Translations under genes and position numbers: made by a program
Assembly: GCA_900766585.1 (NCBI GenBank)
Contig: CAAFVV010000007.1
Span: forward strand, 1-24,629
Direction of reading: 5' to 3'
DNA: 24,629 bases
From: Clostridia bacterium
GTDB taxonomy: Bacteria > Bacillota > Clostridia > Oscillospirales > Acutalibacteraceae
The notes under the pieces: model-generated
What the model was told of the DNA's origin: nothing
The model's input: the letters and a program-made list of their open reading frames with translations, nothing else
Database searches by the model: none
In this document: in pieces, positions 1 to 6,340 of the stretch
How positions within the stretch are numbered: the first letter of the stretch is position 1
Layout: the number at the start of each line of letters is the position of its first letter

Positions 1-252
1 ATGGATCCTGTGCGCGTAACCGTGGAAAAAGAGGAGTACGCCAAAGAGGGAGTACACAAGGGAATGGAGGGCTGGATCTGCCTAGATGGCTGTGTCAACG
101 GGTACTGGTATGTGAACTTTCCGCAGTACGGTGAGAAAGAGGATATTGCCGAGCTTTCCGTTTTGGAAGAGGACCTGGAGGTGATCCCGGTCATGCGCGC
201 AAAGGAAAACGAGCGCATCAAAGCGGAGTGGGAGAAAAAGGCACAGCAATAA
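1..252 (+). CDS. Small hypothetical protein, SH3-like, possibly 5'-incomplete
   Basis: This 83-residue acidic protein has no family I can name. The first 60 residues are rich in Gly, Trp, Tyr and Val (GMEGWICLDGCVNGYWYVNF), which suggests a small beta-barrel of SH3/KOW type, and the last 20 residues form a charged Glu/Lys helix. There is no signal peptide or membrane segment. The frame opens at the first base of the window, so the ribosome binding site and a possible upstream start cannot be seen. The gene is convergent with ribU, and both end at the hairpin at 269-301. Similar small barrel proteins are common hypotheticals in Clostridia, but I infer no function. Confidence 0.6.
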   Translation: MDPVRVTVEKEEYAKEGVHKGMEGWICLDGCVNGYWYVNFPQYGEKEDIAELSVLEEDLEVIPVMRAKENERIKAEWEKKAQQ

Positions 253-264
253 CAAACGGCACAC

Positions 265-301
265 AAAAATATCCCCGCGGGCATTTTGCCCGCGGGGATA
301 T
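265..301 (-). terminator. Intrinsic terminator shared by ribU and the convergent small gene
   Basis: The arms 269-282 and 288-301 form a perfect 14-bp stem with a 5-nt loop. On the minus strand the stem is followed by a U run (complement of 265-269), so it terminates ribU well. On the plus strand only a short TTT follows, so it is a weaker terminator for the small gene at 1-252. Confidence 0.85.
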
Positions 302-304
302 CGT

Positions 305-919
305 TTACCCGATCTCCGTTTCGGTGGGGAGCAGATGGCGGACGGCGGCTGCCGCGGCATAATAGACCGGATAGAACGGCAGCAGATTGAGCGCGCATTT
401 GACGGCATTGAGCGCGGTCGATCCGCCGATACCGGCAAGCAGCAGCTCGGTGGTGAGTGGCCAGCCCATGACGCGGTAAAACAGCGGCGTCAGCGCCGCG
501 TTGAGCAGCCAGCCAGCGGCAATGCAGCCAAGCAGCGTGAGCGCGGCGGAGAGAAAATAGGGCAGGGGGTGCAGCTGCGGCTTTTTCATCAGGCGGGACA
601 GCCAACGTGTAAAAAGCGTGATACCGCCGATCATGGCGGAGCCGATACCGATGTTCATGACCTCGCCGATGCCGACAGTTTCCGATCGGGTCAGGTGAAC
701 GAGATTTTTGAGCACCTCCACGGCAATGCCGTACACCGGTCCCGAGACAAAGCCGAGCAGCAGGGCGGGCAGATCGGAGAAATCAATTTTCAGATAGCTG
801 ACACCCGGCACGAGCGGAATCTCGGGCAGCAGCAGATAGATGACGGTGGCGAGCGCGGTCATGACGGCGACCAGCGTCAGGTGCACGATCTTGCGGTGAT
901 TGCGGTTTGTGTTTTTCAT
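305..919 (-). CDS. ribU: Riboflavin ECF transporter substrate-binding subunit RibU
   Basis: This is a 204-residue integral membrane protein, close to the usual 190-200 residues of RibU S-components, which bind riboflavin and pass it to the shared ECF energising module (EcfA/A'/T, not in this window). About five or six hydrophobic segments are visible. The region near residues 43-75 carries the RibU-type signature LKIDFSDLPALLLGF followed by SGP and then KNLVH. The start is the ATG whose Shine-Dalgarno AGGAGGTC (complement of 926-933) lies 6 nt upstream. An FMN riboswitch and intrinsic terminator precede it at 951-1136, which supports a flavin substrate independently of the protein. Import is therefore expected when FMN is scarce. 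Assignment to riboflavin rather than another vitamin rests on this pairing. Confidence 0.92.
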   Translation of the reverse strand: MKNTNRNHRKIVHLTLVAVMTALATVIYLLLPEIPLVPGVSYLKIDFSDLPALLLGFVSGPVYGIAVEVLKNLVHLTRSETVGIGEVMNIGIGSAMIGGITLFTRWLSRLMKKPQLHPLPYFLSAALTLLGCIAAGWLLNAALTPLFYRVMGWPLTTELLLAGIGGSTALNAVKCALNLLPFYPVYYAAAAAVRHLLPTETEIG

Positions 920-950
920 GATTTTGACCTCCTAAAGAACGTGCAGGACA

Positions 951-988
951 GAAAAAAGCCCTGCCGAACAGGATCGACAGGGCTTTTT
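951..988 (-). terminator. Riboswitch-controlled terminator before ribU
   Basis: The minus-strand RNA has a GCCCTG/CAGGGC stem (978-983 with 958-963), extended by A-U pairs and followed by six U residues (complement of 952-957). It lies between the FMN aptamer and the ribU ribosome binding site, the position expected for the expression platform of a transcription-terminating flavin riboswitch. Confidence 0.85.
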
Positions 989-1007
989 GCGCGCGTAAAA
1001 GCTGCGT

Positions 1008-1136
1008 GGTCCTCTTTCATCCGGACTGTAACCGTCGGCTTTGGATTTACACCAAATCAGCGCTGTCAGCGCTCGCGGGCTTCGCAGCCGCAGCTGCGTT
1101 ACCGCCGGTGGGGAGTTTCACCCCGCCCTGAAGACC
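1008..1136 (-). promoter_or_regulatory. FMN riboswitch (RFN element)
   Basis: Read on the minus strand, the region contains the conserved RFN blocks in order: CTTCAGGGCGGGGTGAAA, then CTCCCCACCGGCGGTAA, then GAAGCCCGCGAGC, then GATTTGGTG with AATCCAAAGCCGACGGTTA, and finally AGTCCGGATGAAAGAGG. The closing helix P1 is formed by GGTCTTC (1130-1136) and GAGGACC (1008-1014), 7 bp including one G-U pair. The known RFN class binds flavin mononucleotide and turns off downstream genes when FMN is high. Here the downstream terminator and ribU fit that. I could not find a convincing separate promoter in the 24 nt between this element and the pnp stop codon. Confidence 0.97.
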
Positions 1137-1160
1137 GTATACAATTTTAGTTTTGCCGAC

Positions 1161-3356
1161 TTATCCGTTGCGGCGGGGGCCGCGGTTCTCACCGCGGCGG
1201 AAGTTGCTGTTGCCCTCACGGCGGGGACGGGGCGCTTCGGCGTAATCCGCCGGATTCAGCCCCTCCATCTTGATGATGGCGTCCTTGCGGGAGAGGTTGA
1301 TGCGGCCCTGTTCGTCGATATCCGTCACCATGACGGCAATGGTATCGCCGACCGAGACCACGTCCTCGACGCGCTCAACGCGCTTGAGGTCGAGGCGGCT
1401 CACATGCACAAGCCCTTCTTTGCCCGGCGCGATTTCCACAAAAGCGCCGAAGCTCATCAGACGCGTGACCTTGCCCTTGTAGATCGCACCGACCTCGGGA
1501 TCGCGGGCGATTGTGTCAATGACCTGGAGCGCACGGCGGGCGTTGTCGATATCCGTGGCGAGAATGGAGATGGTGCCGTCCTCCTCCACGTTGATGGTGC
1601 AGTCGCACTCGGACTGGATCTGCTGGATGACCTTGCCGCCCTTGCCGATCACGCCGCCGATCTTATCGACGTCGATCTTGGTGGAGAGCATCTTCGGCGC
1701 GTATTTGGACAGCTCCGGACGCACCTCGGGGATCGCTTTGAGCATGACCTCGTCGAGAATATAGCAGCGGGCTTTGTAGGTCTTGTCGAGCGCCTCGCGG
1801 ATGATGGCGGGGGTCAGACCGTGCACCTTCAGATCCATCTGGATCGCAGTGATACCCTTTTTGGTGCCGCCGACCTTGAAGTCCATGTCGCCGAAGAAAT
1901 CCTCAAGCCCCTGAATGTCCACCATGGTCATGAAGCGGTCGCCCTCGGTCACCAGACCGCAGGAGATCCCTGCCACGGGCGCCTTGATCGGCACGCCCGC
2001 CGCCATCAGCGCGAGCGTGGAGCCGCAGATGGACGCCTGAGAGGTGGAGCCGTTGGAGGACAGCACCTCGCTGACCAGACGCATCGTGTAGGGAAAATCC
2101 TCCTCGGAGGGCAGCACCGGCACGAGTGCACGCTCGGCGAGCGCACCGTGGCCGATCTCACGCCGTCCGGGTCCGCGGGAGGGCTTGGTCTCGCCGACGG
2201 AATAGGAGGGGAAGTTGTAGTGGTGCATATAGCGCTTTTCGGTCTCGCCGTCGATGCCGTCGAGCAGCTGACGGTCGCGGGCGCTGCCCAGCGTGACCGT
2301 CGTCAGCACCTGCGTCTGACCGCGGGTGAACATACCCGAGCCGTGGACGCGGGGCAGCAGGTCCACCTCGGCGGACAGCGGGCGGATATCGTTAATTCCG
2401 CGGCCGTCCACACGCTTGCCGTCGTCGAGCAGCCAGCGGCGGACGACGTATTTCTGCAGCTTGTACAGGCAGTCGTCCAGCTTCACGGTCTCCTCGGGAT
2501 AGGTCTCGTCAAATTTGGCGTGTACCGCGTCGTAGATCGGACGCAGACGCTCGTCGCGGATCCGCTTGTCGTCGGTGTCGAGCGCGGCGCGGACATCCTC
2601 GATGCAGAAGTTCTTGACCGCCTCGTACATCGCGGGATCGGGATCGTTGGAGGTGAAGGCAAATTTGGGCTTGCCGATCTCGCGGACGATGCCGTTGATA
2701 AACTCCACGATCTGCTGGTTCGCGGCGTGACCCGCCATAATGGCGTCAAACATAGTGTCGTTGTCGATCTCGTTGGCGCCGGCCTCGATCATGGCGACCA
2801 GATCGGCGGTGGAGGCGACAGTGACGTGCATCTCGGAGCGCGCTTCCTGCTCGGCGGTCGGGTTGATGACAAACTGACCGTCCACCAGACCGACGACGAC
2901 GCCGGAGATCGGGCCGTCCCACGGGATGGGGGAGATCGCGATGGCGATGGAGGCGCCGATCATGGCGGTGGTCTCCGGCGGGCAGTCGGGATCGACCGAC
3001 ATCACGGTGCAGACGACGGTCACGTCATTGCGCATATCCTTCGGGAACAGCGGGCGGATCGGACGGTCGATCACACGCGAGGTCAGGATCGCCTTCTCGG
3101 AGGGGCGGCTCTCACGCCGCTGGAACGAGCCGGGGATGTGACCGACGGAGTAGAGCTTTTCCTCATAGTCCACGGACATGGGGAAGAAGTCCACGCCCTC
3201 GCGGGGCTTGTCAGATGCGGTGACGGTGCAGAGAATGGCGGTCTCGCCGTAGCGGATCAGGCAGGAGCCGCTTGCCAGCTGTGCCATCTTGCCGGTCTCC
3301 ACCACGAGCGGACGACCCGCCAGCGTGGTTTCAAACGTACGGAAATTCTCGAACAT
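1161..3356 (-). CDS. pnp: Polyribonucleotide nucleotidyltransferase (PNPase)
   Basis: The 731-residue protein has the full PNPase layout: two RNase PH-like cores separated by a helical domain, a KH domain at about 558-622 with GVIGKGG at 568-574, and an S1 domain at about 623-692. The tail is basic (Arg, Gly, Asn) and probably disordered. The second core carries GRREIGHGALAERAL and the following SSNGSTSQAS, as in active PNPases. The enzyme degrades RNA 3' to 5' by phosphorolysis in the cytoplasm, with a trimeric ring. The start has Shine-Dalgarno CAGGAGGTA (3361-3369) 4 nt upstream of the ATG. The gene follows rpsO, the usual rpsO-pnp order, with a strongly structured 188-nt spacer. No terminator lies between its stop and the FMN riboswitch. 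Confidence 0.98.
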   Translation of the reverse strand: MFENFRTFETTLAGRPLVVETGKMAQLASGSCLIRYGETAILCTVTASDKPREGVDFFPMSVDYEEKLYSVGHIPGSFQRRESRPSEKAILTSRVIDRPIRPLFPKDMRNDVTVVCTVMSVDPDCPPETTAMIGASIAIAISPIPWDGPISGVVVGLVDGQFVINPTAEQEARSEMHVTVASTADLVAMIEAGANEIDNDTMFDAIMAGHAANQQIVEFINGIVREIGKPKFAFTSNDPDPAMYEAVKNFCIEDVRAALDTDDKRIRDERLRPIYDAVHAKFDETYPEETVKLDDCLYKLQKYVVRRWLLDDGKRVDGRGINDIRPLSAEVDLLPRVHGSGMFTRGQTQVLTTVTLGSARDRQLLDGIDGETEKRYMHHYNFPSYSVGETKPSRGPGRREIGHGALAERALVPVLPSEEDFPYTMRLVSEVLSSNGSTSQASICGSTLALMAAGVPIKAPVAGISCGLVTEGDRFMTMVDIQGLEDFFGDMDFKVGGTKKGITAIQMDLKVHGLTPAIIREALDKTYKARCYILDEVMLKAIPEVRPELSKYAPKMLSTKIDVDKIGGVIGKGGKVIQQIQSECDCTINVEEDGTISILATDIDNARRALQVIDTIARDPEVGAIYKGKVTRLMSFGAFVEIAPGKEGLVHVSRLDLKRVERVEDVVSVGDTIAVMVTDIDEQGRINLSRKDAIIKMEGLNPADYAEAPRPRREGNSNFRRGENRGPRRNG

Positions 3357-3386
3357 GGGATACCTCCTGTATACTGTATTTTCCGG

Positions 3387-3472
3387 CGGCTCCCGTTGCG
3401 TGAATTAGCAATAAAACCAACGCTTTTTCGGGCAAAGCGCTCGTTTCACTGCTAATGCCGCAGACGGAGCCG
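3387..3472 (-). promoter_or_regulatory. Long segmented hairpin in the pnp leader
   Basis: Four nested complementary blocks make one extended hairpin: CGGCTCC (3387-3393) with 3466-3472, TGCG (3397-3400) with 3459-3462, ATTAGCA (3404-3410) with 3450-3456, and CGCTTT (3421-3426) with 3434-3439, separated by internal loops. On the minus strand it ends about 18 nt before the pnp Shine-Dalgarno and has no U run, so it is not a terminator. E. coli PNPase represses its own synthesis through an RNase III-cut hairpin leader. A similar role here is inference from position and shape. Confidence 0.6.
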
Positions 3473-3505
3473 GCTTAACGGACAAAAGGGGATGAAGTGC
3501 AGTTT

Positions 3506-3535
3506 GAGGCAGGCAGGACAACGCCTGCCTGCCTC
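3506..3535 (-). other. Perfect 12-bp hairpin in the rpsO-pnp spacer
   Basis: GAGGCAGGCAGG (3506-3517) is perfectly complementary to 3524-3535 with a 6-nt loop. It begins 9 nt after the rpsO stop codon. No U tract follows on the minus strand, so readthrough into pnp is expected. It may be an RNA processing or 3'-end stabilising site, or a weak terminator. Confidence 0.6.
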
Positions 3536-3544
3536 TTTGACCGC

Positions 3545-3811
3545 TTACTTGCGCAGACCCAGCTTCTCGACGATCGCACGGTAACGCTCAATATCCTTCT
3601 TCTGGAGGTAGTTGAGCAGATTGCGGCGATGACCGATCATTTTGAACATACCGCGGCGGGAATGGAAGTCCTTCTTGTTCACGCGCAGATGCTCGGTCAG
3701 GTCATTGATCCGCTTGGTCAGAACGGCGATCTGCACCTCGGGAGAACCGGTGTCTCCCTCGTGGATCGCGTATTCTTTCATGATTGCGGTTTTTTCTTCG
3801 GGCAGCATCAT
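3545..3811 (-). CDS. rpsO: 30S ribosomal protein S15
   Basis: The product is 88 residues, the normal S15 length, with the family signature GDTGSPEVQIAVLTKRI and the C-terminal HRRNLLNYLQKKD region. S15 binds the three-way junction of helices 20-22 of 16S rRNA early in 30S assembly. Two ATG codons are adjacent (3811 and 3808). The Shine-Dalgarno AGAGGT (3821-3826) fits either start. The gene has its own strong promoter (3928-3956) and a structured leader, and is followed by pnp. Confidence 0.98.
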   Translation of the reverse strand: MMLPEEKTAIMKEYAIHEGDTGSPEVQIAVLTKRINDLTEHLRVNKKDFHSRRGMFKMIGHRRNLLNYLQKKDIERYRAIVEKLGLRK

Positions 3812-3921
3812 AATAACAGCACCTCTTTCAAAATATTTTCCGCAGCCTCAGCACAGGGAAACGGCGCTCCTTCGAAAAGGCATACTCCGCAGGCCGGGAC
3901 AGGGAAACGCCATCGGCGTAC
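3812..3921 (-). promoter_or_regulatory. rpsO 5' leader, possible S15 autoregulatory RNA
   Basis: About 110 nt separate the predicted transcription start from the rpsO start. The leader RNA holds a CCUU-UUCG-AAGG stem with a UUCG tetraloop (3869-3880) and two copies of CGUUUCCCUGU (complements of 3853-3863 and 3899-3909). S15 represses its own mRNA through leader structures in several bacterial groups, and the structures differ between groups. I do not recognise a named class here, so the autoregulation is inferred. Confidence 0.4.
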
Positions 3922-3927
3922 TCGGTT

Positions 3928-3956
3928 AGTATACCACGCGGGACAGGTTTTGTAAA
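3928..3956 (-). promoter_or_regulatory. Sigma-A promoter of rpsO
   Basis: The minus strand reads TTTACA (3951-3956), a 17-bp spacer and TATACT (3928-3933). It lies just downstream of the terminator of the preceding gene and about 115 bp before rpsO, so it should start the rpsO-pnp transcript. Confidence 0.85.
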
Positions 3957-3986
3957 GGGGTTTTGCGAATTTTTCCCGCAGCGCGG

Positions 3987-4029
3987 CAAAAAAGCGGAAG
4001 CCGCCCTCCGGTCTGCGGAGAACGGCTTC
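3987..4029 (-). terminator. Intrinsic terminator of the G5/3D gene
   Basis: GAAGCCG (4023-4029) pairs with CGGCTTC (complement of 3997-4003), with an inner CTCC/GGAG helix. A run of six U residues (complement of 3988-3993) follows after three bases. It separates the wall-protein gene from the rpsO promoter. Confidence 0.85.
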
Positions 4030-4055
4030 GGTCTTTCGGAATATCGTGTCACGGA

Positions 4056-5096
4056 TCATTCCAAAACATATACGTTCATTGTGCGGCGGCCGAACTGATA
4101 GCACTCCGCCACGGTGTCCATAAACAGGTCCGCCACGAGCGTACCCTTGCGCACGCCGCCGCCGGTATCTCCCGCGATGGCGTAGCCGTAGACATAGGAG
4201 CCGTTTGGTGAGACGATATACAGCTTGGTGCCGTAGGGGATCTTGCGGGGATCCACGGCGACGACACCGACCTGGGCGCGGCGTCCGGATGCGGTCCACT
4301 TGCTCAGAATACCGCCCTCATTGGTATAGGCGGTGCATTTGCCGGTGTAGACTTTTTTGTAATGCACCGGCTGTCCTGCGTCGTCGAGCTCAATGTCAAA
4401 CGGCGCTTTGGACATCGGGCTTCCGGTGACGGTACCCTTGAGAATGACCTGATTGACCGGCTTTGTGGTCACTTTTTCACTGACCAGCACGGTCTCGGCC
4501 AATTCACCGTCCACATACCGGTCGCGGTAAACATAGGTTTTGACGCCCTTTTTGCCGGCGGTGTGCACCTTTGTCTTGCCCTTGGGCAGGGTGTTCGTGT
4601 ACTTGATCGTGGTCTCATAGGGGATTGACTCTGTCTTGCTGTACTCTTTGTAGCCGACACGCTCAATGGTGATGTTCAGCCCGTCGGACAGCTCCTGATC
4701 GTCGGTCAGGTTGACCGTGTCATTTTTGCTCATTTCCACGCCGAGCAGATCCAGCGCGTCGCCGACCGTGCCTCCGGTCATGCGCAGCACGGATGTGGAG
4801 CCGTCCACCGTCACCTGCACGTCAAATGCACGGTTGACGGAGATCTCTCCCTCGACGGTTTGCAGCTCGTCGCCCTCTTCCAGCTTGAAACCGGCGGCGG
4901 CGACGACCTTTTCCGGTTTGTCGGTCATGGTCAGCACAACGCGGGAATCGCCGCCGTCGATGACGGTGTACACCCGCATATTCACTGACACATAGGTGAT
5001 AACGGCTACGCCAAGCGCAGCCAGTACGGCGGCGGAAAATGCGCGGCTTTTAATCAGCCGCAGGCATTTCGCCGCCAGAAGTTTAACGGTATCCAT
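4056..5096 (-). CDS. YabE-like cell-wall protein with DUF348, G5 and 3D domains
   Basis: The protein (346 residues from ATG 5096) has an N-terminal membrane anchor or uncleaved signal near residues 19-40. Two DUF348-like repeats follow (about 43-80 and 92-130), then a G5 domain (about 147-222), then a C-terminal 3D domain (about 250-346). The 3D domain keeps its three conserved Asp positions in VAVDPRKIPYG, AGDTGG and VADLFMDT. 3D domains resemble the catalytic core of MltA-type lytic transglycosylases, and YabE/Rpf-like proteins of Firmicutes act on peptidoglycan outside the membrane. Direct enzymatic activity is inferred. A TTG lies just before the ATG, but ATG 5096 has better spacing (8 nt) to AAAGGA (5105-5110). 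It is a single-gene unit with a consensus promoter and its own terminator. Confidence 0.88.
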   Translation of the reverse strand: MDTVKLLAAKCLRLIKSRAFSAAVLAALGVAVITYVSVNMRVYTVIDGGDSRVVLTMTDKPEKVVAAAGFKLEEGDELQTVEGEISVNRAFDVQVTVDGSTSVLRMTGGTVGDALDLLGVEMSKNDTVNLTDDQELSDGLNITIERVGYKEYSKTESIPYETTIKYTNTLPKGKTKVHTAGKKGVKTYVYRDRYVDGELAETVLVSEKVTTKPVNQVILKGTVTGSPMSKAPFDIELDDAGQPVHYKKVYTGKCTAYTNEGGILSKWTASGRRAQVGVVAVDPRKIPYGTKLYIVSPNGSYVYGYAIAGDTGGGVRKGTLVADLFMDTVAECYQFGRRTMNVYVLE

Positions 5097-5116
5097 CAAA
5101 TGCGTCCTTTCATTTT

Positions 5117-5179
5117 CTCCGCGACGGCGCTGCGTGCGCCGGACTCCCGGGGATACTTCGCAGAGGATTTGCAGAATCC
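5117..5179 (-). promoter_or_regulatory. Structured leader of the G5/3D gene
   Basis: The leader RNA can form GGATT/AATCC (5165-5169 with 5175-5179) and an 8-bp helix CTCTGCGA/TCGCGGAG (5158-5165 with 5117-5124, one G-U pair). The second helix encloses GGCGC/GCGCC (5126-5130 with 5136-5140). The two outer helices share base 5165 and so may compete at one pair. The structure ends 6 nt before the Shine-Dalgarno. I recognise no riboswitch family, including c-di-AMP. Confidence 0.4.
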
Positions 5180-5207
5180 GTGTTAATGGGATTTCCGTGA
5201 CGCTTGT

Positions 5208-5236
5208 ATTATACGGAGGTCACTCCGCTTTGTCAA
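5208..5236 (-). promoter_or_regulatory. Consensus sigma-A promoter of the G5/3D gene
   Basis: The minus strand reads TTGACA (5231-5236), a 17-bp spacer and TATAAT (5208-5213), matching the consensus at every position. The predicted start gives a leader of about 105 nt. Confidence 0.92.
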
Positions 5237-5745
5237 ATCCCACGGCAATGCGGATTTTTGGCTGGTTTTCACAAATTTTTTTGCCTTTTTTCGCAAAAAC
5301 GGCGTGGGAGTCAGGAAAGCGGGCAAAACAAAAAGCAGATAAAAATACCGGCTTTGCTATACGGAAATTGCACATATCTTCCTAAAATGCCGAAAACAGA
5401 TTGAAAAATCGAAGCGAAACAGGAATATATTCCCACAATTGGGCGAAAAAGGCGGGACAACGGCCGGGGGAGAGGTTTTTTGTGCAGGGATACAAAATGC
5501 GCACACGGGCAGAGGGGCAAAACACCGTATAATTCGCCGTTTTAGGGGGATTTTCTCGAAAAACAGACAGGGTAAAACGAATATAAATGCAAAATCAAGA
5601 ATATTCAGTCGGTTTTTGTCGAATTTCCAGCTGCGATTCCGGATTAAACGGCAAAAAGCGGGGAAAAGAAAACCTTTTGTGAACATTTTAACCGTATACT
5701 ATCTTTTTTATAAAGTTTATGTTATAGTAAATTTGTACGTAGCTA
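5237..5745 (+). other. AT-rich divergent intergenic stretch without a recognised gene
   Basis: This stretch of about 500 bases separates the minus-strand and plus-strand gene blocks. It is visibly richer in A and T than its surroundings, with many A and T runs. The open frames here have no coding character or ribosome binding site. I see no tRNA, CRISPR or named RNA motif. TATACT at 5695-5700 and TATAGT at 5723-5728 are possible -10 elements for the XRE gene, but neither has a good -35 box. Confidence 0.5.
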
Positions 5746-5761
5746 TTTACCCCGGTGTAAA
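5746..5761 (+). promoter_or_regulatory. Imperfect palindrome, candidate operator of the XRE gene
   Basis: TTTACCCCGGTGTAAA is a 16-bp palindrome with one mismatched pair (two positions). It lies about 90 bp upstream of an XRE-type regulator, in the region where its promoter should be. XRE repressors usually bind short palindromes and often control themselves, so an autoregulatory operator is a reasonable guess. Confidence 0.4.
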
Positions 5762-5848
5762 GAGACATCCTTTTAATAATGTTATATATAGCAGCGCCGG
5801 CGTGCGGGAACGGGAATCGGACACGGTGCGGCGGGGGAGAGCAGAAAT

Positions 5849-6280
5849 ATGGGATCACAAGTGGAATCGGCAGCGCTTGCCGGCAGACTGATCGCCTTGC
5901 GGCGTGCGGCGGGATTGACGCAGGAGGATGTGGCGATGCAGCTGGGCATCGGCCGGTCGGCATATGCCTATTATGAGACGGGGGGCAGCCTGCCGACGCT
6001 GGATTCGCTCAGCCGGCTGGCGACGGTATTCGGCGTGACGACCGACTATCTGCTCGGGCGGTCGGAGCTGCCCGCCGGTCACCTTGCGGTGGGCGATGTG
6101 CTGTCACCGGAGGGCGAATGGCGGGCCAATGCGCTTGCCGCTCTTTCGAAAAATGAAAAAACCATGCTGATGTGGTTTCGTCAGCTGCCCGCAGAGAAGC
6201 AGGAGGAGCTGATCCGGCGCATGAGCGGTTACTGTCTCGGAGAAGGATCTGAGACGGATGGGTTGCTTTTTTCAAAATGA
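5849..6280 (+). CDS. XRE-family transcriptional regulator
   Basis: The protein has 143 residues. Residues about 10-70 form a Cro/C1-type helix-turn-helix (LIALRRAAGLTQEDVAMQLG, then a recognition helix with SAYAYYETG, then PTLDSLSRLATVFGVTTDYLLG). The C-terminal half is helical and charged and may serve for dimer formation or signal sensing, but no known domain is visible. The ATG has GGGGGAGAG upstream. A palindrome at 5746-5761 may be its operator. The yebC promoter overlaps its 3' end. Its target genes cannot be read from the sequence. It need not be phage-derived, as no phage genes lie nearby. Confidence 0.88.
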   Translation: MGSQVESAALAGRLIALRRAAGLTQEDVAMQLGIGRSAYAYYETGGSLPTLDSLSRLATVFGVTTDYLLGRSELPAGHLAVGDVLSPEGEWRANALAALSKNEKTMLMWFRQLPAEKQEELIRRMSGYCLGEGSETDGLLFSK

Positions 6281-6291
6281 TGTGGTATACT
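6263..6291 (+). promoter_or_regulatory. Sigma-A promoter of yebC
   Basis: TTGCTT (6263-6268), a 17-bp spacer and TATACT (6286-6291). It overlaps the end of the XRE gene and places the start about 40 nt before yebC. Confidence 0.75.
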
Positions 6292-6340
6292 ATATCAGTA
6301 TGAGTCAAGATGCGAAAAAACGGGAAAGTGAGAGATCGGT

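Noticed and set aside
1041..3455. Long plus-strand open frame of about 800 codons opposite pnp
   Set aside because: It is a mirror frame of the GC-rich pnp gene, rich in His, Asp and Gly in low-complexity patterns, with no ribosome binding site. pnp itself is unmistakable.
3506..3535. Strong terminator after rpsO
   Set aside because: The stem is perfect, but no U run follows on the transcribed strand, so it is listed only as a hairpin.
5100..5240. c-di-AMP riboswitch upstream of the 3D-domain gene
   Set aside because: Its characteristic conserved blocks are not present in the leader.
5357..5963. Small open frames in the AT-rich intergenic region
   Set aside because: They lack ribosome binding sites and protein-like composition, and overlap one another on both strands.
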